Below, one piece after another: positions 54,251 through 62,846 of a DNA stretch of 64,000 bases. The stretch's first letter is position 1, and each line of letters opens with the position of its first letter. The position numbers and the translations under genes are program-made. The notes beneath the pieces are model-generated. The model saw only the letters and a list, made by a program, of their open reading frames with translations. It searched no databases and was not told the DNA's origin. The stretch is from Mesorhizobium sp. WSM4306 (GTDB lineage: Bacteria > Pseudomonadota > Alphaproteobacteria > Rhizobiales > Rhizobiaceae), in contig NZ_VFTC01000016.1 of the NCBI RefSeq assembly GCF_007003975.1, positions 1-64,000 on the forward strand. The letters run 5' to 3'.

Positions 54251-54973
54251 TCACTTCACCGGCAGCGCCGGAAGCGCAACCTTGTCGGTCTTGTCGCCTT
54301 TGGGACGCTCGGCCGGCAGCTGGTCGCCGGTGACGATGTAATAGATGGTCTCGGCGATGTTGGTGGCGTGATCGCCGATGCGCTCGATGTTCTTGGCGCA
54401 GAACAGCAAATGCGTGCACGGCGTGATGTTGCGCGGATCTTCCATCATGTAGGTCAGGAGCTCGCGAAACAGCGAGGTGTACATGGCGTCGATCTGGTCG
54501 TCGCGATCGCGCACGAAGCCTATTCTGTCGACCGAACGCGATGCATAGACGTCGAGCACCTCCTTCAACTGGGTCAGCGCCAGATCGGCCAGCGCCTCAA
54601 GGCCGCGAAACAGGCTGGTCGGCTGGCGGCCGTCGATGACGCTCACCACTCGCTTGGCGACATTCTTGCCGAGGTCGCCGATTCGTTCGAGGTCGGCGGA
54701 AATACGGATCGCGCCGACAATCTCGCGCAGATCCGTCGCCATCGGCTGGCGTTTGGCGATGATCACTATGGCCTTGTCGTCGATTTCGCGCTGGCCCTCA
54801 TCAAGGACAATGTCGTCGCGGATGACCTTCTGGGCGAGGCCGGGATCGGCATTGACCAGTGCCTGGATCGCCTGCTCGACCATGCGCTCGGCGTGTCCGC
54901 CCATCGCAGCGATGCGTTTCGACAGGTATTTCAGCTCTTCGTCATAGGCGCTGACGATGTGTACGGACTGCAT
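54251..54973 (-). CDS. phoU: phosphate signalling protein PhoU
   Basis: The 240-residue all-helical protein has the two PhoU repeats, with the metal-binding helices RISADLERIGDLGKNVAKRV and LFCAKNIERIGDHATNIAETIYYIVTG (E/DxxxD-type motifs). PhoU represses the Pho response by acting between the Pst transporter and PhoR. The gene lies 113 bp downstream of phoR on the same strand; the pstSCAB genes that usually stand between them are absent. Confidence 0.94.
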   Translation of the reverse strand: MQSVHIVSAYDEELKYLSKRIAAMGGHAERMVEQAIQALVNADPGLAQKVIRDDIVLDEGQREIDDKAIVIIAKRQPMATDLREIVGAIRISADLERIGDLGKNVAKRVVSVIDGRQPTSLFRGLEALADLALTQLKEVLDVYASRSVDRIGFVRDRDDQIDAMYTSLFRELLTYMMEDPRNITPCTHLLFCAKNIERIGDHATNIAETIYYIVTGDQLPAERPKGDKTDKVALPALPVK

Positions 54974-55087
54974 GGATGAAATGCCTTCCTGGAATCCTTG
55001 GCCTTTGAGTCGTTTCCTCGAATCCTGTGCTGATACGCTAGCCGGATGACAGAAAGAAGAAACAGGCAGTTAGCAAATAGTACTGCC

Positions 55088-56353
55088 TCAGCGCGCTGGC
55101 AAATGGACCGTGAACGCCGCGCCCTTGCCGACTTCCGACTTGATCGAAAGTCTGGCGTTGTGACGCGTCAGTATGTGCTTGACGATGGACAGGCCGAGGC
55201 CGGTCCCTTTCTGGGTGCGGCTGCTCTCGACGTCGATGCGATAGAAGCGCTCGGTGATGCGCGGAATGTGCTCTTCGGGAATGCCTGGACCGTAGTCCCT
55301 GATGGTGACGTCGATGCCCGGTTCGGGACCGGCCTCGCCGCGCGCAATCGACACCGTAACACGTCCGCCCGGCTGGCCGTATTTGCAGGCGTTTTCCACC
55401 AGATTCTCGAAAACCTGGAACAGCTCATCGCGGTCTCCGGGCACGTCGAGCGGCCCTTCGGCATAGTCGCGCTCGATGACGACGCTGTTCTCCCTGGCGA
55501 GCGGCCCTAGCGAGTCGATGACGCTGTCGATGGTCTGGCGCAGATCGACCTCGGTTCCCGGCTTCAGATAGGGCTTCATTTCCAGCCGCGACAACGACAG
55601 AAGGTCATCGATCAGGCGCGCCATGCGGCCGGTCTGGTTCTGCATGATCTGCAGGAACTGCTCGCGCGCCGCCGGATCGTTGCGGGCCGGGCCGCGCAAC
55701 GTCTCGATGAAGCCCGAGATCGAGGCAAGAGGAGTGCGCAACTCATGGCTGGCATTGGCGATGAAGTCGGCGCGCATGCGGTCGATGCGGCGCGTCTCGC
55801 TCTGGTCCTTGAACACCAGCACAAAGAGATCGGTGGCGTGGCCGACCGAGGACGCACTGACCCGGTAGGCCCGTTCCACCGGCAGTTTCTCGGTGTAGTC
55901 GACGGCATCGGAGGCGACCGTCCCCGACAGCACGCTGTCCAGCAGCGCCTGCATCTCAGGGGCGCGGAATTTCAACGACAACGACATGCCGGGCGCGATC
56001 CCGCCAAAGGCGGCGAAGGCGGCGGCGTTGGCATGGACGATGGTGGCGGTGCGGTCGAAAATGATCAGAGGGTCTGCAACTGCGGCCGCAAGATATTCGC
56101 CGGAAAGCCGCTGCAGCCCGCTCGCCTCGATCGCGGCATCGCTTTGGATGAACTGGCTTGCGCCGCCGGTCGGCAGCATCGCGGCAGCGATCAGTACTAC
56201 GCAGGCGACCAGAACGACATAAACGGACATGCCAGCGAAAGCATAGACGGCCGCGATCGCAACGACGCCGGCCGCGAGCAGCCAGCGGCCGTTCCACACC
56301 CTGGCCCTTAGCGCCTGCGCCGTGGTTATCCGCTCTGCGCCGGTGTCAGCCAT
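55088..56353 (-). CDS. phoR: phosphate regulon sensor histidine kinase PhoR
   Basis: The 421-residue kinase has two closely spaced membrane helices near the N-terminus (WLLAAGVVAIAAVYAFAGMSVYVVLVACVVLIAAAML split by a short turn), a PAS domain (VADPLIIFDRTATIVHANAAAFAAFGG), HisKA with the phospho-acceptor in NASHELRTPLAS, and HATPase_c (NLVENACKYG, DYGPGIPEEHIPRITERFYRID, GTGLGLSIV). This matches PhoR. I chose the ATG at 56353 with AGGA upstream; the frame is open to 56581 across the ppk2 promoter. No phoB is in the window. Confidence 0.88.
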   Translation of the reverse strand: MADTGAERITTAQALRARVWNGRWLLAAGVVAIAAVYAFAGMSVYVVLVACVVLIAAAMLPTGGASQFIQSDAAIEASGLQRLSGEYLAAAVADPLIIFDRTATIVHANAAAFAAFGGIAPGMSLSLKFRAPEMQALLDSVLSGTVASDAVDYTEKLPVERAYRVSASSVGHATDLFVLVFKDQSETRRIDRMRADFIANASHELRTPLASISGFIETLRGPARNDPAAREQFLQIMQNQTGRMARLIDDLLSLSRLEMKPYLKPGTEVDLRQTIDSVIDSLGPLARENSVVIERDYAEGPLDVPGDRDELFQVFENLVENACKYGQPGGRVTVSIARGEAGPEPGIDVTIRDYGPGIPEEHIPRITERFYRIDVESSRTQKGTGLGLSIVKHILTRHNARLSIKSEVGKGAAFTVHLPAR

Positions 56354-56453
56354 TCGCGCGTCCTGCACCTTGCGCCGGCCGAATGAAACTTCCGCTGGAC
56401 CGGCTTTAAGGCCCCCCATAGCATGAGTCCGCAAGCTGCAAAGGTTCGTCTCG

Positions 56454-57359
56454 ATGAAAAAAGCCAAGGAAAGTCCTGCCGCGGAGCCGGCAAAGGGTCC
56501 GCTGAAGATCAGGATCGACGGCAAGGAGCGGGAGTTCGATATCGAGAATCCCGAGCTTCCGACCTGGATCGAGGACAACAAGCTGACCGCCGGCGGCTAT
56601 CCCTACGACAAGAAAATGAAGGCCGAGGAGTATGACGAGACGCTAGAGCGGCTGCAGATCGAGCTGGTCAAGGCGCAGGCATGGCTCCAGGCGACCGGCA
56701 AGCGGGTGATGTCGCTGTTCGAAGGGCGCGATGCCGCCGGCAAGGGCGGCACCATCTTCGTGCTGCGCCAGTATCTCAATCCTCGGACCGCGCGCAATGT
56801 GGCGCTGACCAAGCCGACGCCGACCGAAGTCGGGCAGTGGTACTTCCAGCGCTATGTCGACCATTTCCCGACGTCGGGCGAGTTCGTCACCTTCGACCGC
56901 TCCTGGTACAATCGCGGCGGTGTCGAGCCGGTGATGGGCTTCTGCACGCCGGAACAGCACGAGAAATTCCTCGACGAGACGCCGCATTTCGAGCGGATGA
57001 TCTCCAACGAGGGCATCTATTTCTTCAAATTCTGGCTGAACATCGGCCGCGAAACCCAGCTCGAACGGTTTCACGACCGCCGCTGGTCTCCGCTGAAGAA
57101 CTGGAAGTTCTCGCCGATCGACATTGCCGGCATCACCAAATGGGATGACTACACCAAGGCCCGCGACCAGATGGTCGACCACACGCACAAGGAATTTGCG
57201 CCCTGGATCGTCGTGCGGGCGAACGACAAGCGGCGCGCGCGGCTGGCCGTCATGCGGCGCATCCTGTTGTCGTTGCCTTATGATGGGCGTGATCTCGACG
57301 CCATCGGCAAGGAAGACAAGAAGATTATCGGCGAAGGGCCGTCATTCCTCGAGAAGTAG
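56454..57359 (+). CDS. ppk2: polyphosphate kinase 2
   Basis: The 301-residue P-loop kinase moves phosphate between polyphosphate and nucleotides. It has Walker [16 protein letters not shown]-like lid region [25 protein letters not shown], Walker B-like [19 protein letters not shown], and [14 protein letters not shown] near the end. Residue spacing fits class I PPK2 (nucleoside-diphosphate type). It is divergent from phoR, so the phosphate genes share a gap of about 100 bp. A good terminator follows at 57370-57409. Confidence 0.94.
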   Translation: MKKAKESPAAEPAKGPLKIRIDGKEREFDIENPELPTWIEDNKLTAGGYPYDKKMKAEEYDETLERLQIELVKAQAWLQATGKRVMSLFEGRDAAGKGGTIFVLRQYLNPRTARNVALTKPTPTEVGQWYFQRYVDHFPTSGEFVTFDRSWYNRGGVEPVMGFCTPEQHEKFLDETPHFERMISNEGIYFFKFWLNIGRETQLERFHDRRWSPLKNWKFSPIDIAGITKWDDYTKARDQMVDHTHKEFAPWIVVRANDKRRARLAVMRRILLSLPYDGRDLDAIGKEDKKIIGEGPSFLEK

Positions 57360-57369
57360 ACGCGGGCAA

Positions 57370-57409
57370 AACAGAGCCCACCCCTGATACAGGGATGGGT
57401 TCTGTTTTA
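57370..57409 (+). terminator. intrinsic terminator of ppk2
   Basis: AACAGAGCCCACCCCTG pairs with CAGGGATGGGTTCTGTT around ATA with two wobble pairs, followed by TTTAT. Confidence 0.85.
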
Positions 57410-57433
57410 TTGTTTGCCACGACTATGCTGCCG

Positions 57434-57586
57434 TCATGCCGCCAGGCGAGGGATCCGCTGCAGCCGCTTCAGCGCGGTGTCGTCCTGCAGCGCCTGCTGG
57501 AACAGCGTGATCTCATGATCGATACGGTCGCACAGCACGTCCGTATCGCCCTTTGCGCGCTTCTGCAGAAGTGCGGCAACCAGCTT
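57434..57586 (-). other. open frame of 50 codons downstream of luxI, possible small gene or relic
   Basis: On the minus strand a frame following a TAA encodes KLVAALLQKRAKG, then DRIDHEITLFQQALQDD and ends RIPRLAA before TGA at 57434-57436. Third positions are mostly G or C as in real genes here, but there is no ATG; a GTG near 57538 is the only plausible start. It lies 34 bp after the luxI stop. A small coupled gene in this place would recall cinS downstream of cinI in R. leguminosarum, but I cannot show homology. It may instead be the tail of a decayed gene. Confidence 0.3.
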
Positions 57587-57619
57587 TTAGCCAGCTGCCT
57601 CGCCCTGCCTTCTCCGATC

Positions 57620-58258
57620 TCACGACGCCTGCCGCATGCCGAGCATGTCGGGCGTGCCTCTGGCCAGCACCGGGGCGTGATGGTTGCGGCGCGAGCGCAC
57701 GACATCGAGCGTGTGTTCGTTGAAGGTCAGCAAGGTGGCGACGACCTGCTGGGTGCCATAGGTGTGCTGATAACCGAGCGGCGTCGCCAGGAAGTGCAAC
57801 TGCAGCGTCCGCAGCACCCACACCGGCTCGACCTCGATAATGACCTGATTGATATTGCGTGCGAGACCCCATTCGACGAAGCCGGCGATCAGCTCGGTTC
57901 CGACCGTAGACACGCCGCGCTTGCCATCGCGAAAGCCTGGCGCCACCGCGTAGCGGGTGAGCTCCCAGACATTCGGTCCCGAAGGGCGGTTTCCCTCGCA
58001 GAGTTCCGGCATCACATCGCTCAGGAGATGCGGCCGCGTGGTCGGCAGCATGCGCAGATAGCCGGCAAGCTCGCCATGGCGGATGATGAGGTGATGCTCG
58101 GCCTCATCATGGTCGAATTGATCGATTTCGAGGCCGTTCGGGCGGGCGAGATCGGTCCACTGCATCTCTTCGACGAAGACTTTGTAACGCAGGCGATGGA
58201 CCGCCTCCCACAGGTCGGGTCGCTCCATCAATTGTTGAGTGGTGAGGGAAAATAGCAT
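57620..58258 (-). CDS. acyl-homoserine-lactone synthase (LuxI family)
   Basis: The 212-residue enzyme makes an N-acyl-homoserine lactone from SAM and an acyl carrier. Conserved family positions are visible: the Arg, Phe and Trp of LRYKVFVEEMQW, the Asp residues of EIDQFDHDEAEHHLI, the Arg of LRMLPTTRPHLL, and the Glu and Arg of WELTRYAV. The ATG at 58258 has AGGAGACGGCT upstream; the frame extends 24 codons further without support. A LuxR gene lies upstream on the same strand, 411 bp away, so this is a complete quorum-sensing pair. The acyl chain is unknown. Confidence 0.92.
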   Translation of the reverse strand: MLFSLTTQQLMERPDLWEAVHRLRYKVFVEEMQWTDLARPNGLEIDQFDHDEAEHHLIIRHGELAGYLRMLPTTRPHLLSDVMPELCEGNRPSGPNVWELTRYAVAPGFRDGKRGVSTVGTELIAGFVEWGLARNINQVIIEVEPVWVLRTLQLHFLATPLGYQHTYGTQQVVATLLTFNEHTLDVVRSRRNHHAPVLARGTPDMLGMRQAS

Positions 58259-58345
58259 TAGCCGTCTCCTGGGCTTAAGAGGAAGATACGGCCGGGCTTT
58301 CCCGAAAAAATTGCGCGAAGGTGTTGGCAAGGATTTCTAGGCTGC

Positions 58346-58441
58346 CTAGCCGACATGGCTAATATAGCTGCGCCCAGTCGCCTCCGCGACGGCTTGCGCC
58401 CTGCTGTGGGCGCCGAGTCTGCTTTTGGCGTTAAGAAAGTA
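58346..58441 (-). pseudogene. relic of a luxR-type gene 3' end
   Basis: On the minus strand the frame reads YFLNAKSRLGA, then AQAVAEATGRSYIS before a TAG at 58346-58348. It aligns with the C-terminus of the neighbouring LuxR (LLNAKSKLGAANRVQAVAEAIRHGYIS). A stop codon stands directly ahead of the first Tyr, and the preceding helix-turn-helix is missing. It is therefore a fragment, from either a partial duplication of luxR or a decayed second luxR gene. Confidence 0.8.
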
Positions 58442-58448
58442 TTATTTT

Positions 58449-58490
58449 CATGTCGCGCAAAAGCGGCCTTGGTTTTGCGACAACGACATG
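58449..58490 (-). repeat. degenerate intergenic hairpin repeat (constant-loop family, copy 4)
   Basis: CATGTCG pairs with CGACATG and CGCAAAA with TTTTGCG. The outer arm sequence is shared with copy 2 (32547-32595) and the inner arm with copy 3 (45448-45494), but the loop has changed. Confidence 0.5.
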
Positions 58491-58669
58491 CGTTAGCCGT
58501 CTTAAGAGGGCGATAGGATCGGTCTTTCCTGAAGATATTGAGTCAACGAGGCAGCCGACAATTTTCGGAGCCGTCAGAAAGCTGAAGCACGTCGAGCGAA
58601 AACAGATTCTCACAACGCGCTTCAGGTCTTTGTTTGACGCATGTCGCCGCGCAAAATCGAGGTCATTAG

Positions 58670-59401
58670 TCAGCTGATATAGCCGTGCCTGATTGCTTCG
58701 GCGACTGCCTGCACGCGGTTGGCGGCGCCCAGTTTGCTCTTGGCGTTGAGAAGGTGTTTCTCAGAGGTATGCTCCGAGATGCCGAGGATCTGCGAAATCT
58801 CCCACTCGGATTTGCCGACCGCCGCCCATTGCAGGCATTCGCGCTCGCGCGGCGTCAATTCAATGTGATCGATCGTTTTGCCGGCCGTCGTTTGAAGCTG
58901 CATGGCGCGGCCGATGGCATAGGTGGAGGCCAGCGAGACCATTGCGAATTCGGCGTCGGACAATTCGACCGCCTCACCGCCCAGCGAAACCAGCGCGATC
59001 TGGCCTTCGAGCGTGACCAGCGGGAAGGCGAGGCCGTCACGCAGCTTGAACTGGCGGGCGTCGCGCATCACCTCGTCGCTGCTCTTGTCGGCGGGCATGC
59101 TTTGAACGGCGTCGCGCCATTGGAATGGCGCCCGCAACAGCTTCAAATGGCTGACGACCGGATCGTGGTCGACGTAGTTGCGCGCCAGGTAACGCTCCAG
59201 CCATTCGCTGGGCCAATCGCAGAGCAGCACATGGTCCTTCGTCTGGCTGCTTGGTGTACCGGGCTGCGGCACCGTTGCGGCTATCAGGGCCGTCAATCCG
59301 AAATTCGAGGTGACACTGAGTAGCTGTTCGCAGACCGCGGCCGCCGTGCCGGCACGCTGAACCCGGTCAATATATTCAAGTGTCCGGTCAAAATAACCCA
59401 T
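58670..59401 (-). CDS. LuxR-family autoinducer-binding transcriptional regulator
   Basis: The 243-residue regulator has an autoinducer-binding domain with conserved Trp, Tyr, Asp and Trp positions (WLERYLARNYVDHDPVVSHL, APFQWRDA) and a C-terminal LuxR helix-turn-helix (LTPRERECLQWAAVGKSEWEISQILGISEHTSEKHLLNAKSKLGA). It is the natural receptor for the product of the LuxI-type synthase encoded downstream on the same strand. An inverted repeat at 59404-59422 overlaps its ribosome-binding region and could be an autoregulatory site. Confidence 0.9.
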   Translation of the reverse strand: MGYFDRTLEYIDRVQRAGTAAAVCEQLLSVTSNFGLTALIAATVPQPGTPSSQTKDHVLLCDWPSEWLERYLARNYVDHDPVVSHLKLLRAPFQWRDAVQSMPADKSSDEVMRDARQFKLRDGLAFPLVTLEGQIALVSLGGEAVELSDAEFAMVSLASTYAIGRAMQLQTTAGKTIDHIELTPRERECLQWAAVGKSEWEISQILGISEHTSEKHLLNAKSKLGAANRVQAVAEAIRHGYIS

Positions 59402-59403
59402 CG

Positions 59404-59422
59404 CAACATCTACCCCATGTTG
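59404..59422. promoter_or_regulatory. inverted repeat directly upstream of luxR start
   Basis: CAACAT and ATGTTG flank CTACCCC. The repeat ends two bases before the luxR ATG and its loop (GGGGTAG on the coding strand) holds the only purine-rich ribosome-site candidate. It could be an operator or an RNA hairpin that hides the ribosome site. Confidence 0.4.
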
Positions 59423-59661
59423 CCTACCGCTCTTGAGACCGATGTTACGTGCCTAATCCGCACTTCGCCATCAACCCCGGATTGCAAGCCGCATGCTTGT
59501 TTTTCTAGCGCAGCGACCGCTTGCCCTCGGACCGAATCTGCGCGGCTATTTGCAACCTCACTAAAGCATAACCTGAAACTTGCCCTTTGAAATCAAAAAC
59601 AATTGTGCTTGCGCCGTTTTTCGTATCAAAAGCCAACGGCCAAGACGGGCGGAGTTCTTTC

Positions 59662-60513
59662 GTGACATCTCGCTGGATAGCCATCGCCTTGCTGTCGCTG
59701 CTGGTCGGAGCGCAGCCTTTTGCCGGCGTCGCACGGGCGACGGAACCGCAGGTGCCGGTGCTTTGGGACGCCAAGGAGCGGCTGCCGAAACCGGATCTCT
59801 CGGCGCTGCCGAGGCTCAGATTCCTCACCACCACCGATTTCCCGCCCTTCAACTTTCTCGACGGCGCCGGCCGGCTGTCCGGCTTTCACATCGATCTGGC
59901 GCGGGCGATTTGCGCCGAACTCGACATCGCCGACAAATGCCAGATCCAGGCGCTGCCCTGGGCCGAGCTCGACGACGCGTTGCAGAAAGGCGAAGGCGAG
60001 GCGATCATCGCCGGGATCGCCGCGACTCCGGAAACGCGGGCGAAATACAGTTTTTCGCGCTCCTATCTGCAGTTTCCGGCGCGCTTCATCATGCCGAAAG
60101 CCAAGGCCTTCGCCGAGCCGATCCTCGACAAATTGCGCAGCAAGCGGGTCGGCGTGCTGGCCGGCTCGGCGCACGAAAAAATGCTGCGCGATTATTTCGG
60201 CACAGTGCAGATCGTCCCCTTCAACAGCCCTGAAGACCTCTACACCGATTTGAAAAGCAGCAAGATCGACGCCGCCTTCGGCGACGGCATGCGTTTTTCC
60301 TTCTGGCTGGGCGGCACGGACGCGGCAGGCTGCTGCCGCTTCGCCGGTGGCCCTTATCTCGCGCCGGAATATTTGGGGTCCGGCATGACCATTGCCACAA
60401 GGGCCGGCGACCCGGCGCTGGCTGCGGCCATGGACTACGCATTGCAGGAAATCTCGGTGAAGGGCACGTTCGCCGAATTCTATCTACGCTATTTCCCGGT
60501 CAGTTTCTTCTGA
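59662..60513 (+). CDS. periplasmic amino-acid-binding-like protein (SBP_bac_3)
   Basis: The 283-residue protein has a signal peptide (WIAIALLSLLVGAQPFAGVARA) and an extracellular solute-binding family 3 core: RLRFLTTTDFPPFNFLDGAGRLSGFHIDLARAICAEL, ALPWAELDDALQKGEGEAIIAGIAATPETRAKYSFSRSY and AMDYALQEISVKGTFAEFYLRYF. The start is a GTG at 59662 with GGCGGAG upstream; a TTG at 59587 would add 25 residues ahead of the signal peptide. There are no transporter genes beside it. A CC pair (AAGCCRF) is unusual for the family. Confidence 0.85.
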   Translation: MTSRWIAIALLSLLVGAQPFAGVARATEPQVPVLWDAKERLPKPDLSALPRLRFLTTTDFPPFNFLDGAGRLSGFHIDLARAICAELDIADKCQIQALPWAELDDALQKGEGEAIIAGIAATPETRAKYSFSRSYLQFPARFIMPKAKAFAEPILDKLRSKRVGVLAGSAHEKMLRDYFGTVQIVPFNSPEDLYTDLKSSKIDAAFGDGMRFSFWLGGTDAAGCCRFAGGPYLAPEYLGSGMTIATRAGDPALAAAMDYALQEISVKGTFAEFYLRYFPVSFF

Positions 60514-60625
60514 TCCGGTCCCGGTCAGCTTTTTCTAGGGACTGCCGATATTAAGGTGATGCCGGCCTGCGAACGGCTCGACCCGCCCTGACCTGAATCT
60601 CAACAGCCCCCTACCGGCGAGACTT

Positions 60626-61039
60626 TCAGGTCAATGTCCGCAGCCGGGCCTTCGCGCCGCGGGCGATGGCTGCGACGGTCAGCGTGTCGAGATCGAGCTG
60701 GCGGCGGATCAACTGCAGCACCCGCAATTCCTCCATGCGCATTTCGAGATCGACGGCGGCAACCTCGAAGGCGGCGGCATAGGCGGTGTCGTGCAGCCGC
60801 TCGGGCAAGGCCTCGCCAACACGCTCGAGAACGCCTTCCAGCCCATCCTTTTCAAGCAGCATCTTCTGGCAATCCTGGGCGATGGCAATCAGCCTGTCCT
60901 GCCTGAAATCCTCGAACACCGGCCATGTGCGCACGACGTCGCCGATGCGCGCCAGTTCGATATCGGTCATGTCGCGATCGGAAGCCGAGGTGATGACCAT
61001 CAGGTAGATCAGGGCTTCATGCGTGGACAGCAACGGCAT
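60626..61039 (-). CDS. TerB-family tellurite-resistance-like protein
   Basis: The 137-residue helical protein matches the TerB/DjlA-N fold: EALIYLMVITSASDRDMTDIELARIGDVVRTWPVF at the start with acidic residues that can bind metal, then helices through AAFEVAAVDLEMRMEELRVLQLIRRQLDLD. In rhizobia such stand-alone proteins have no demonstrated role in tellurite resistance. It is divergent from lysS. Confidence 0.85.
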   Translation of the reverse strand: MPLLSTHEALIYLMVITSASDRDMTDIELARIGDVVRTWPVFEDFRQDRLIAIAQDCQKMLLEKDGLEGVLERVGEALPERLHDTAYAAAFEVAAVDLEMRMEELRVLQLIRRQLDLDTLTVAAIARGAKARLRTLT

Positions 61040-61196
61040 TCAAAACTCCTTGATGTTGGGTTTCGAAGGTAGGAAGGCGGTATCAGTGCCGCAAGGAAAA
61101 ACCGCCGCGCGCGTTGACGCCCAAGGCGTGCACGCCTAGAGACCGGTTGAAAACTCCGATCCGGCGATGCCGGTGCATGATTTGGAAGACAGCGAC

Positions 61197-62846
61197 ATGA
61201 CGGGATCAAACATCGTCGATCTCAATCCCGAGATGCTTGCGGCAGCGACCGAAAGCAAGGCCTGGCCGTTCGAGGAAGCCAAAAAGATCATCGAGCGCTA
61301 CAAAGGCGTCGACTTTCCCGAGACCGTGTTGTTCGAGACCGGCTACGGGCCGTCGGGCCTGCCGCATATTGGCACTTTCGGCGAGGTCGCCCGCACCTCG
61401 ATGGTGCGCCACGCCTTCCATGTGCTGACCGGAAACAAGGTCAAGACCAAGCTTCTGTGCTTCTCCGACGACATGGATGGCATGCGCAAGATCCCCGACA
61501 ATGTGCCGGATCGCGCCGCACTCGAGCCGTACCTGCACATGCCGCTGTCGTCGGTGCCTAATCCGTTCGGCGGCGACTATGCGAGCTTTGCCGACCATAA
61601 CAACGCAATGCTGTGCCGGTTCCTCGATACGTTCGGCTTCGACTACGAGTTCGCCAGCGCGACGCAGTACTACAAGGCCGGCCGCTTCGATGCGATGCTG
61701 CTGCGCGCCGCCGAGCGTTATGACCAGATCATGGCGGTGATGCTGCCGACGCTCGGGCCGGAGCGCCAGGCGACCTACAGCCCGTTCCTGCCGATCTCGC
61801 CGAAAAGCGGCCGCGTGCTCTACGTGCCTATGAAGCATGTCGACGCCAAGGCCGGCATCATCACCTTCGACGATGAGGGCACCGAGACCACGCTCTCGGT
61901 GACCGGCGGCAGGGTCAAGCTGCAGTGGAAGCCGGATTTCGGCATGCGTTGGGCAGCGCTCGGCGTCGATTTCGAAATGTTCGGCAAGGACCACCAGACC
62001 AATGCGGTGGTCTACGACCGCATCTGCAACATTCTCGGCGGACGCGCGCCGGAGCATTTCGTCTACGAGCTGTTCCTCGACGAGAACGGCCAGAAGATCT
62101 CGAAGTCGAAGGGCAACGGGCTGACCATCGATGAATGGCTGCGCTATGCGCCGACCGAAAGCCTCGGCCTGTACATGTACCAGCGGCCCAGGCAGGCGAA
62201 AAAACTCTATTTCGACGTCATCCCGAGGGCCGTGGACGAGTACTACACCTTCCTCGGCGCCTATCCGCGCCAGGACTGGAAGGAGCGGCTGGGCAATCCG
62301 GTCTGGCATATGCATGACGGCAAGCCGCCTGCGATCGACCTGCCGGTGCCGTTCTCGCTGCTGCTCAATCTGGTCAGCGCCTCCAACGCGCAGAACAAGG
62401 ATGTGCTGTGGGGCTTCATCTCGCGCCATACGTCCGGCGTGACCCCGGCAACGCATCCCGAGCTCGACCAGCTGGTCGGCTTCGCCATCCGCTATTTCGA
62501 CGATTTCGTGAAGCCGACGAAGACGTTCCGGCCGGCCGACGACGTCGAACGCACGGCGCTTGAAGCTCTTGGCAACGCGCTTGCTGGCCTGCCGGCCGGC
62601 GCGGACGGCGAAGCGATTCAGAACGCTTCGCTCAACGTCGCGCGCAAGATCGAACGCTATCAAGATCATTCCAAGCAGAGTCCGGACGGCGGTCCCGGCG
62701 TTTCCGGCGCCTTCTTCCAGATGATCTACCAGGTGCTGATCGGCCAGGAACGTGGCCCGCGCTTCGGCTCGTTCGCGGCGCTTTACGGCATCGCCGAGAC
62801 GCGCGCCCTCATTGAGCGGGCGCTGGCTGGTCAGCTGGCGGCGTAG
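61197..62846 (+). CDS. lysS: lysyl-tRNA synthetase, class I
   Basis: The 549-residue enzyme is the archaeal-type class I LysRS that replaces the class II enzyme in most alphaproteobacteria. It has the HIGH-type motif in [13 protein letters not shown], the [15 protein letters not shown] block and the KMSKS-type motif KISKSKGNG. The ATG at 61197 has GGAAG upstream; an in-frame ATG at 61167 would add ten residues. Its last 38 bases overlap the convergent SNase-like gene. Confidence 0.94.
   Translation: MTGSNIVDLNPEMLAAATESKAWPFEEAKKIIERYKGVDFPETVLFETGYGPSGLPHIGTFGEVARTSMVRHAFHVLTGNKVKTKLLCFSDDMDGMRKIPDNVPDRAALEPYLHMPLSSVPNPFGGDYASFADHNNAMLCRFLDTFGFDYEFASATQYYKAGRFDAMLLRAAERYDQIMAVMLPTLGPERQATYSPFLPISPKSGRVLYVPMKHVDAKAGIITFDDEGTETTLSVTGGRVKLQWKPDFGMRWAALGVDFEMFGKDHQTNAVVYDRICNILGGRAPEHFVYELFLDENGQKISKSKGNGLTIDEWLRYAPTESLGLYMYQRPRQAKKLYFDVIPRAVDEYYTFLGAYPRQDWKERLGNPVWHMHDGKPPAIDLPVPFSLLLNLVSASNAQNKDVLWGFISRHTSGVTPATHPELDQLVGFAIRYFDDFVKPTKTFRPADDVERTALEALGNALAGLPAGADGEAIQNASLNVARKIERYQDHSKQSPDGGPGVSGAFFQMIYQVLIGQERGPRFGSFAALYGIAETRALIERALAGQLAA

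Larger units (their letters stand above)
58259..58669. other. 411-bp gap between luxR and luxI with repeat and relic sequence
   Basis: The gap holds a luxR-tail relic (58346-58441), a degenerate hairpin repeat (58449-58490) and about 180 bp of lower-GC sequence with no gene that I can support. A recognisable lux-box palindrome was not seen. Confidence 0.6.

Noticed and set aside
58259-58345. lux box upstream of luxI
   Set aside because: No palindrome of the ACCTG-type consensus or comparable symmetry was seen between the relic and the luxI start.
58450-58677. 75-codon plus-strand frame in the luxR-luxI gap
   Set aside because: It starts inside a hairpin repeat, ends in the luxR tail, lacks a ribosome site and has no recognisable sequence.
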